Assembly: GCA_965201045.1 (NCBI GenBank)
Contig: OZ241746.1
Span: 992,001-1,056,000, forward strand
From: JAPORK01 sp026710285
Lineage (GTDB): Bacteria; Pseudomonadota; Gammaproteobacteria; Pseudomonadales; Endozoicomonadaceae
Length of the DNA stretch: 64,000 bases
Direction of reading: 5' to 3'
Shown here: positions 10,484 to 19,200 of the stretch, piece after piece
Layout: each line of letters opens with the position of its first letter
Position numbering within the stretch: the first letter of the stretch is position 1
Program-made: the position numbers and the translations under genes
Notes under the pieces: model-generated
The model's input: the letters and a program-made list of their open reading frames with translations, nothing else
Database searches by the model: none
What the model was told of the DNA's origin: nothing

Positions 10484-13400
10484 TTATCCTGGCACAATAT
10501 TGCTGAACTGAAGCGATAGACCTATCATATAGCAAGCTAAAATTTTTTTTTCAGATGAAGAATCAATGTGTGAAAAAAGTAAGCTTTCAATATCGTCAAG
10601 TTGACCATGTACTACTGTAACGCCATTGCCTACAAAGTTATATGTTGCCCACCAGTCAGGATAATATCTTATCACAATCTGAGTATGACCAGGCAAAAAA
10701 ACAATACCCATTGTATAGTATCCGAATATGTTGTCCAGTGAAATAGTTGGACTACTTGTATAATCATAATATTCACCAGGTATTAAATCCAAAAGCCTGC
10801 CAAAAAGATTTAAATATTTGTCAGGTACAGCTTTTACCATATAATTCATTGAACCCAGTTTTACTTCAGCAACTGCTTTCATAAACATATATTTAACATC
10901 TAAAAAATCCTGCAATTCACTTATGGGTATTATATATTGTTTTATTTGTAATACTGCAAGTAAACATGCTGTATCACAAGCTATCAGATCATTATTTTCA
11001 GATCTAAATACTGACCACCAGCGGATTAGATCACTAAAAGAATATATGCAAAGAAAATTACGATTCATATGAGAGGGTATTTTTTCCTCTAAAAACTGTT
11101 TAAGATTAATTCTGGCAACGAATGATACTTTTCCTGCAGATGTTTTTGTTTTAAACATCTGGAAATTGAGATCTTCCAGAGCAATATCACTACGATTCAT
11201 TAACATTTTTGCCATTGATAATGGTACTTTTTTAGTAAAAAAGAGTCCTGCATCGATAGCTGCGGTTGCAACCATTGCTGCCATTTGTGCAACACCTATA
11301 GCAGCCCCTGCTATATTGAGTCCTTTATTAGCCGGTATTGCGGCGGCGGCAACAGGCACACTGCCTGCAATAGCTACACCTGCTGTTACTGCAAGTCCTG
11401 GTAATGCACCTCCATAACTATAAACTGAAGCCCCCAGAGTAGCAACGGTCAAACCAGCGTTAATAATCTCTCCGACAATATTAGCCCATTTTGCATGCAG
11501 CGCACTCAACCCAAAAGAACTGACGTAGCCTGCCCACTTAAATGCAGTGCCTATCCATTGTGGTATATTTCCTGTAGGATCACTATTCATAATTGGATTA
11601 TTACTACCAAAAGCATATCCCCCTCCTGCCGGATCTTCATTAACAAAATAACGTTGCTTTGGATTATAAGTTCTGTGTCCTGCACCTAAAAATTGCCAGC
11701 CAGTAGAAGGATCTGTACGCTCACCATCAAAACCTGATAAACTGCGCTGATATAAGGGAACAGTCGGTGCCCTTTTATGCCAAATCATACCATAAGGACT
11801 ATAAATATAAGTCTGTTGAAGTTTATAATTATTATTGTTTTTTTCTGATTTAGCCAATATACCAACCACATCTCCTTTATAATTACTTTCATTGTACTGA
11901 TAAACAGCTCCATCAATCGTTTTTGCGATACCCTGATAACCTGTAATGTGCTCAGCTTGTCCCGGGCTGCTAACTTTTTCATTAACTAAATGATTGCCAC
12001 GATAGATAAGATAACTTATTCCCTGTATGCTTTTTTCCATGGTTTCTCTGCCTGAACCATCATAAGTATAACTACTCTTCTGTCCATCAAACTGAGTTAC
12101 CCTGGTAATTTGATTATAAGCATTGTAAACAATACGGTTGCCTTGATCGTCAGTTGTCATATTTCCCACAATATCATAGTAAAAATGTCGTGTTATTTGT
12201 GGATTATGATTCCAGCTGGTGCTTATTTTCTGCAAACGCAGAGGAGCTGTGTTATCAGTATATTGGTACGCTGTCAATTTACTGAGCGTTTGCGATTGTA
12301 AGGTGTTTTGTAAAGTTTCTTCTACGCTGGCAAGCCGATTTAATGGAGTAAAGTGGTAATTTTGTCGAACAATCACTGGTGCACTTTGCAATTCTGAAGC
12401 TTGAAAAGCGGTATCTCTGGGACATAAAATATTCTTATTTGTGCCATTGCATGACATATTTGCCAGATTATTAAGTGCATCATACTGATAGTGATAAACA
12501 GCTTGATCCTCTTTTGTCTTATATAGTTTCATTGTAATATTATCAAGCGGATCATAGTTAAATGACCAGTAAGACAGAGGCTGATTATTTAATTTATCAG
12601 TGATCATATCAGAATGACCCATGCTGTCATAGTGAATTTTTCGGTACATACCACTGCCATATTTTATTGCAACAGTACGGGAAAAATCATCATAAACTGG
12701 TGCAGACAGTAGTTCTGGTTTTCTCTGATAAGGCTGATAACGCATCTTTGCCGTTCTGCCCAGTGAGTCATACACTTTTTGTGTCTGATTAGCGGCAATA
12801 TCTGTTACACTCACAACACGGCGGTTTGCATCATATTGCCAGCTGAACTGATAATCAGGATAGCCTTTTTTACCCAAATGGTACTGCTTTCGTGGTAACC
12901 CGTCATCATCATAAATAAAAGTAGTTTTCCCGGTAATATCAGTTTGATTGATTATTCGTTGTGTTACAGGATCATAGTTTATTTGTAACTGAAGCTTGCC
13001 ATCCAGTAAATTAGCAACAGGTCTTCCTGACTTATCATATTTTACTATAGTCGTGTGCCTTGCTGGTGTTGTAGTAGAGCGAGGTTTACCATCTTCAGTA
13101 TAAGTAAAAGTAGTGCGTTTTCCATCTTCTCCGGCTTGCCACAGTAATTCTCCGGCTGCATTATATTCAGCGGATGACAACAGATAATTACTGCCTGACA
13201 CCGGACGAATCCATGTCTGAACAATATGTCCGGTCAAATCATACACATAATGTACACTATCACCAACAGGATCAGCAATATATGTCAGTTGTCCAAAGAC
13301 ATTGTAATATTTTTTTACAACATGTTTAAGTGAATCTGTTGCTGTTTCCAAACGACCAAAAGCATCATAGCTCATTTTAGAAATACGACCACCTGATAAT

Positions 13401-16015
13401 ATTATTTGCTGATCTCGCATGATACACAGTGTATGTAATGAAGGTATTGGTTTATCATTTGCGGGAAATACCCACTGCCGAACCGGCTGATAGAGAACAT
13501 TACTTTGTGTTAAAGAGATAATTGAACGTCTTCCACGATTGCTTTGCTGATAACTCATCACACAACGATCAGCATCATCATATGTGGTGACTGTTTTTTC
13601 TCCATTAGGAAGATGAGTGTAGATTATTCTGCCTGAATCATCGTAATCCTCTGTTACTTTTAGTGAATTTATTTTTCCTGATGAATCAGTAATGTAAGCA
13701 AATCTACTGGCTGTGCGCCCATATTTGTCATAAGCCGTTTTTTCCTTTAAAATCCATTTCCCCTGTATTGCTTTTCCTGTTACTGAAATAGTTTCTCCAT
13801 AGTTCATCAGTTGCCGTCCTATCCCATCAAAAATAATTTTATTCTGTAGTTTATTAACAGCAGTAATAATTATCTGGTTTAATAAGGGAGAGACAATATA
13901 TTCATAGTATGTACTAACAGTAAAAGGCGTTCCCCGTATAAAATCAGTTTGTATCAAACGATCCCAGCGATCATAGTGGTAATGGACGGTATTCGTTCCT
14001 GAAGGATCAACACTTTGTAATACGTGATTGGTAAACAAGCTGGTTGTTATAAAAGAAGAAAATCTTCTTTTACCTGTTTCCAGCTTGACAGCACTATAAG
14101 TTATTTTTCTATAGCTATCTGAACTTTTTGCATAATAGTAATTAGTTTCAATACGATTAAGTTTAGAATGTCCCTGCTGATTACCTGTTAAAATAAGCTG
14201 TTTTAATAGTCCATAAGTTAAAGGATTTGCTACATCTTGATAATAACGACGAGTGATGATTTTTTTCTGATCTCCAGCTTGTTGTACCTGATGATCTAAT
14301 ACCAGAATATAATCACTTCCACTACGATTGAATTGTTTTCGATAATAATTACGGGTCGTTACGGGTAATAGTCTGGAGGATTCTGGTGTTGTGGTATGTG
14401 CCGGATATAATGTAACGGATTCTGTTAAGTTGCTAAAAAACCAGTTATGAGGTTGTGGTGGACAAGCAGTATCTCCTCTTACAGGACAGTAATTTACCTG
14501 AGTCAAACGACCAAATGCATCTGTATGAAAAATCATTCTACCCTGTTGATCATATTGGCTGGTTTCAATGGTTGTTGCAGGATAGCCTGTACTGTTTCCC
14601 CACAGTTTGGTAATAACTTTTAAAGGTTGACTATAAGTTACTGGTAAGTTAGCAAAAGAAGAATAAGCACAACCATTGATCTGATCAGTACGGCAAAAAA
14701 AGCTTTGCACTTCAGATAATTTGTTTTCGGTGCGATCACTGATTTGCTGTTCATCAATCAGTAGATGATATTTATTATAAGTACGTAGTGTACGAATAAT
14801 ACCGTTATCTTCTATTGTACTATAAGTATAACTGACCGGTGCTTCAAAAAGACTGTCTTTAAATGTGTTACTTGTTGATTCCAGCCTGGAATTAAAACCA
14901 AGATAATTATGATTATTACTATTTGAACTGGTATATTGGTAACGAGTTATCATTACAGGCTGACCTGCCGGATTAACCGTCTCTTTCACTACTACACAAA
15001 TAGCAAGATTAGTTTTTCCATCAGAATTTACTTTCATTGCATCATAACAATTGTAGTCGTATATTTTTTTTAATCCCGTTGGATAAGTGATCTGAGTAAT
15101 AAAATTTCCTGTATAGCTAAAATGAATACCATAGCTTGCACTGCTTTTCTGTAACGGAAGGAGAATATTACGTAACTTACCTTGCTGTGTATTAATCACC
15201 ACCGGAACTGACTGTCCCTCACTTCCTCTGCTGATAACAATTATATTTCCTTTTTCCCATTTGAGTACAATGTTATGTCCTTCATTATCAACGACAAAAT
15301 GAAGAAGATTACTTCCAGGATAATATAAAAAATGTACCTGCCATCCATCCTGTTGTTCAAGTGCTGTTTCATACCCATGACTGTTTAATATTTCTTTTAA
15401 TCCGTTGGTATAAGTAATAATAAAGCAGTCTTTTTTTGCATCAATATGGATATCTTTAAGTTTATGATATAAAGGGAACCACTGACCATTACTATTTTTT
15501 TGCAGATAAAAATTTTGTCCTGTAGAAGTCGTTAACTGATATGTTATCGGATTGAGATGAGTAAGATTCCAATTCCAACCCTGCCCTAGTTTATCGGTAT
15601 CAGCATATGTGTTGCTACTGTAATTTACCTCAAGATCAATATTTGGACCATGCCCTAAATTGCTAAGTAAACTGCCCACTTTGATATGAGCGCTTAATAT
15701 GCCTGTGCGTGGATTGATCTGTGTACCCCATATTTTTTTAAAATTAAAAGCATTAGACCATAAATTACTATTATTTGTATCTGCTTTAATAATACTTTTT
15801 GATTGTTTTGTTTTTTTATACTCTGAAGAAAGATTGTTAAGAAGATTATTTCCTTGTAATTTTACCTTTTTATATTGGTACCAATGATTTTTATTTTTAG
15901 ACAAAACAGGGGGAATGATAACAGATGAAAACAGATTCAATTGTTTAGATGAGCCTAATAATATAAATATAAAATAAAAATATATTTTTTTTATGGTGTA
16001 AAATTTTAACAACAT
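10484..16015 (-). CDS. Rhs unit C: exported giant YD-repeat protein with Cys/His tail
   Basis: Open for 1,843 codons from an ATG at the family-conserved position (M-L-L-K-F-Y-T-I-K-K) to TAA. A hydrophobic segment at about residues 12-30 is followed by a Lys/Asn/Ser-rich linker and the W-G-T-Q-I-N-P-R-T-G shell motif. The RHS core reads G-F-D-G-E-R-T-D-P-S-T-G ... D-P-T-G-N. In the C-terminal domain Cys1680 lies in A-C-D-T-A-C and His1777 in P-G-H-T-Q, 97 residues apart. The end deviates from the family: K-I-L-A-C-Y instead of K-I-L-A-C-K, then a unique hydrophobic stretch of 14 residues. The tail shares features with A and F (R-S-D-I-A-L-E-D-L-N-F-Q) and not with B, despite the shared body. 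The gap to B is 231 bp. Confidence 0.94.
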   Translation of the reverse strand: MLLKFYTIKKIYFYFIFILLGSSKQLNLFSSVIIPPVLSKNKNHWYQYKKVKLQGNNLLNNLSSEYKKTKQSKSIIKADTNNSNLWSNAFNFKKIWGTQINPRTGILSAHIKVGSLLSNLGHGPNIDLEVNYSSNTYADTDKLGQGWNWNLTHLNPITYQLTTSTGQNFYLQKNSNGQWFPLYHKLKDIHIDAKKDCFIITYTNGLKEILNSHGYETALEQQDGWQVHFLYYPGSNLLHFVVDNEGHNIVLKWEKGNIIVISRGSEGQSVPVVINTQQGKLRNILLPLQKSSASYGIHFSYTGNFITQITYPTGLKKIYDYNCYDAMKVNSDGKTNLAICVVVKETVNPAGQPVMITRYQYTSSNSNNHNYLGFNSRLESTSNTFKDSLFEAPVSYTYSTIEDNGIIRTLRTYNKYHLLIDEQQISDRTENKLSEVQSFFCRTDQINGCAYSSFANLPVTYSQPLKVITKLWGNSTGYPATTIETSQYDQQGRMIFHTDAFGRLTQVNYCPVRGDTACPPQPHNWFFSNLTESVTLYPAHTTTPESSRLLPVTTRNYYRKQFNRSGSDYILVLDHQVQQAGDQKKIITRRYYQDVANPLTYGLLKQLILTGNQQGHSKLNRIETNYYYAKSSDSYRKITYSAVKLETGKRRFSSFITTSLFTNHVLQSVDPSGTNTVHYHYDRWDRLIQTDFIRGTPFTVSTYYEYIVSPLLNQIIITAVNKLQNKIIFDGIGRQLMNYGETISVTGKAIQGKWILKEKTAYDKYGRTASRFAYITDSSGKINSLKVTEDYDDSGRIIYTHLPNGEKTVTTYDDADRCVMSYQQSNRGRRSIISLTQSNVLYQPVRQWVFPANDKPIPSLHTLCIMRDQQIILSGGRISKMSYDAFGRLETATDSLKHVVKKYYNVFGQLTYIADPVGDSVHYVYDLTGHIVQTWIRPVSGSNYLLSSAEYNAAGELLWQAGEDGKRTTFTYTEDGKPRSTTTPARHTTIVKYDKSGRPVANLLDGKLQLQINYDPVTQRIINQTDITGKTTFIYDDDGLPRKQYHLGKKGYPDYQFSWQYDANRRVVSVTDIAANQTQKVYDSLGRTAKMRYQPYQRKPELLSAPVYDDFSRTVAIKYGSGMYRKIHYDSMGHSDMITDKLNNQPLSYWSFNYDPLDNITMKLYKTKEDQAVYHYQYDALNNLANMSCNGTNKNILCPRDTAFQASELQSAPVIVRQNYHFTPLNRLASVEETLQNTLQSQTLSKLTAYQYTDNTAPLRLQKISTSWNHNPQITRHFYYDIVGNMTTDDQGNRIVYNAYNQITRVTQFDGQKSSYTYDGSGRETMEKSIQGISYLIYRGNHLVNEKVSSPGQAEHITGYQGIAKTIDGAVYQYNESNYKGDVVGILAKSEKNNNNYKLQQTYIYSPYGMIWHKRAPTVPLYQRSLSGFDGERTDPSTGWQFLGAGHRTYNPKQRYFVNEDPAGGGYAFGSNNPIMNSDPTGNIPQWIGTAFKWAGYVSSFGLSALHAKWANIVGEIINAGLTVATLGASVYSYGGALPGLAVTAGVAIAGSVPVAAAAIPANKGLNIAGAAIGVAQMAAMVATAAIDAGLFFTKKVPLSMAKMLMNRSDIALEDLNFQMFKTKTSAGKVSFVARINLKQFLEEKIPSHMNRNFLCIYSFSDLIRWWSVFRSENNDLIACDTACLLAVLQIKQYIIPISELQDFLDVKYMFMKAVAEVKLGSMNYMVKAVPDKYLNLFGRLLDLIPGEYYDYTSSPTISLDNIFGYYTMGIVFLPGHTQIVIRYYPDWWATYNFVGNGVTVVHGQLDDIESLLFSHIDSSSEKKILACYMIGLSLQFSNIVPG
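12670..15570 (-). repeat. Near-identical body block, copy in unit C
   Basis: Partner of 6880..9780 in unit B, collinear at a constant offset of 5,790 with no indel. It covers the middle of the protein from the first YD repeats to the D-S-L-G-R-T-A junction, but neither the N-terminal 150 residues nor the C-terminal domain. This points to gene conversion or a recent duplication followed by exchange of the ends. Confidence 0.88.
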
Positions 16016-16163
16016 TGAAGTAATAAATACTATTCGTTCTATTTAAATTAGTTGCTTCTGTTATAAACTACTTTTAGTTAAAATTTAAAAAATATAAAAT
16101 AAAGTGAATTTTATCATTTAAAATAATAACATTTTCAAAAATGTATAATCTTTCTGAAGAAGC

Positions 16164-16192
16164 TGTATATTATTTTTGCTTGCTTTAAAAAC
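16164..16192 (-). promoter_or_regulatory. Candidate promoter of unit C
   Basis: On the - strand, GTTTTT (16187..16192), a 17-base spacer and TATACA (16164..16169) lie about 150 bases before the C start. They align with the candidate boxes upstream of B and D. The first hexamer is a poor -35, so the call rests on the -10, the spacing and conservation between gaps. Confidence 0.35.
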
Positions 16193-16260
16193 ACAGTGTT
16201 TCTATTCTCTTAGAATGCGACCTAAATAATTCAATAGTAATTTCATATCTGGTGCAATAT

Positions 16261-19200
16261 CTATTTTATAAAAATTTCATCATCAGTTATATTACATGAT
16301 TTGCAAGCTAAAATTTTTCTTTTTGATGGAGATTCAATATTTGCAAAAATCGACTCTTCAATTCTATCTAATTTACCTACTACATAACGCATTTTATTCT
16401 CTGTGAATTCATATGTTACCCAACAATCATTATATAGATTTACTACAACCTGAACATGACCTGGTACAAAAACAACACCTATCTCAAAAAGTTTCAGTAT
16501 GTCTTTTAGTGCAATATCCGGTTTATCCGCATAAGTTCTATATTCGCCAGGTATTTGATTCAAAATTATATCAAAAGCATTCAAATATCTGTCAGGTACA
16601 GCTTTTACCATAGCATTCATTGAATATAGTTTTGATTCAGCGATTGATTTCATAAAACTATACTTAGCATCAAAAAAAGCCTGTAATATTTCTATTTTAA
16701 TTCTGATTGGATTAATACCCATCAAACTAAATATACATCCTGTATCACAAGCTATAAGAGCATTATTTTCGGAGCAAAATTGTGACCACAGATGATTCAT
16801 GAAACACCTTTTCATTAACAGGAAACCATTTTGAATATCAAGGAGTGATGTTTTCATTACAAACACCTTAACATCAAACCTGAAAAAAGATAATTTTTTT
16901 CCTGCGGGTGTTATCGTTGAGAACATTTGGAAATTAAGATCATGCAGATCTATGTCTCTACGGTTCATCAACATTTTTGTCATTGACAATGGTATTTTTT
17001 TTGTAAAATAAAGTCCTGCATCGACAGCTGCAGCTGTAACCATTGCTGCCATTTGTGCAACACCTATAACAGACCCTGCTATATTGAGTCCTTTGTTAGC
17101 CGGTATTGCTGCTGCGGCAACAGGCACACTGCCTGTAATAGCTGCACCTGCTGTTACTGCAAGCCCTGGTAATGCACCTCCATAACTATAAGCTGAAGCC
17201 CCCAGAGTAGCAACGGTCAAACCAGCGTTAATAACCTCTGCGGCAATATTAGCCCATTTTGCATGCAGCGCACTCAAACCAAAAGAACTGACGTAGCCTA
17301 CCCATTTAAATGCAGTACCTATCCATTGTGGTATATTTCCTGTAGGATCACTATTCATAATTGGATTATTACTACCAAAAGCGTATCCTCCTCCTGCCGG
17401 ATCTTCACTAACAAAATAACGTTGTTTTGGATTATAAGTTCTGTGTCCTGCACCTAAAAATTGCCAGCCAGTGGAAGGATCTGTACGCTCACCATCAAAA
17501 CCTGATAAACTGCGCTGATATAAGGGAACATCCTGTACTCTTTGATGCCAGATCATACCATAAGGACTATAAATATTAGTCTGATGAAGCTTATAATTGT
17601 TATTGCTTTGTTCTGCTTTATTTAATATACCAACCACATCTCCTTTATAATTACTTTCATTGTATTGATAAATAATTCCGTCAATCGTTTTTGCAATACC
17701 CTGATAACCTGTAATGTGCTCAGCTTGTCCCGAGCTGCTAACTTTTTCATTAACTAAATGATTGCCACGATAAATAAGATAACTTATTCCCTGTGTACTT
17801 TTGTCCATAGCTTCTCTGCCTGAACCATCATAAGTATAACTACTCTGCTGTCCATCAAACTGAGTTACCCTGATAATTTGATTATAAGCATTGTAAACAA
17901 TATGATTGCTTTCACCGTCGGTTGTCATATTTCCCACAACATCATAGTGAAACTGTCGGGTTCTTTGTGCATGATGATTCCAGCTGGTGCTTATTTTCTG
18001 CAAACGTAGAGGAGCTGTGTTATCAATATATTGGTACGTTGTCAATTTGCTGAGTGTTTGTGATTGTAGGGTGTTTTGTAAAGTTTCTTCTACGCTGGCA
18101 AGCCGGTTTAATGGAGTAAAGTGGTAATTTTGTCGAACAATCACTGGTGCATTTTTCAATTCTGAAGCTTTAAAAGCAGTATCTCTGGGGCATAAAATAT
18201 TCTTATTTGTGCCATTGCATGACATACTTACTAGATTATTAAGCGCATCATACTGATAGTGATAAACAGCTTGATCCTCTTTTGTTTTATATAGTTTCAT
18301 TGTAATATTATCAAGCGGATCATAGTTAAATGACCAGTGAGACAGAGGCTGATTATTTAATGTATCCGTGATCATATCAGAACGACCCATGCTGTCATAG
18401 TGAATTTTTCGGTACATACCACTGCCATATTTTATTGCAACAGTACGGGAAAAATCATCATAAACTGATGCAGACAGTAGTTCTGATTTTCTCTGATAAG
18501 GCTGATAAGGCTGATAACGTATCTGTGCCGTTCTGCCCAGTGCGTCATACACTTTTTGTGTCTGATTAGCGGCAATATCTGTTACACTCACAACACGGCG
18601 GTTCGCATCATATTGCCAGCTGAACTGATAATTAGGATAACCTTTTTTACCCAAATGGTACTGCTTTCTTGGTAACCCGTCATCATCATAAATAAAAGTA
18701 GTTTTCCCGGTAATATCAGTTTGATTGATTATTCGTTGTATTACAGGATCATAGCTTATTTGTAACTGAAGCTTTCCATCCAGTAAATTAGCAACAGGTC
18801 TTCCTGACTTATCATATTTAACTGTGGTAGTGTGCCTTGCTGGTGTTGCAGCAAAGAGAGGTTTACCATCTTCAGTGTAAGTGAAAGTAGTGCGTTTTCC
18901 ATCTTCTCCGGCTTGCCACAATAATTCTCCGGCTGCATTATATTCAGCAGATGACAATAGATAGTTACTGCCTGACACCGAGCAAACCCATGTCTGAACA
19001 ACATGCCCAATTAAGTCATACACATAATGTACACTGTCACCGACAGGATTAATAATATCTGTCATCTGCCCAAAGACATTATAATATTTTTTTACAATAT
19101 GTTTAAGTGAATCTGTTGTTGTTACTAACCGACCAAAAGCATCATAACCCATTTTAGCAATACGACCACCTGATAATATTATTTGCTGATCCTGCATAAT

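Noticed and set aside
11495..11689. A + strand open frame of about 64 codons recurring at the same place in nearly every unit
   Set aside because: It lies antisense to the highly conserved RHS core. Its conservation follows from the sense strand, and it has no ribosome binding site or independent codon signal.
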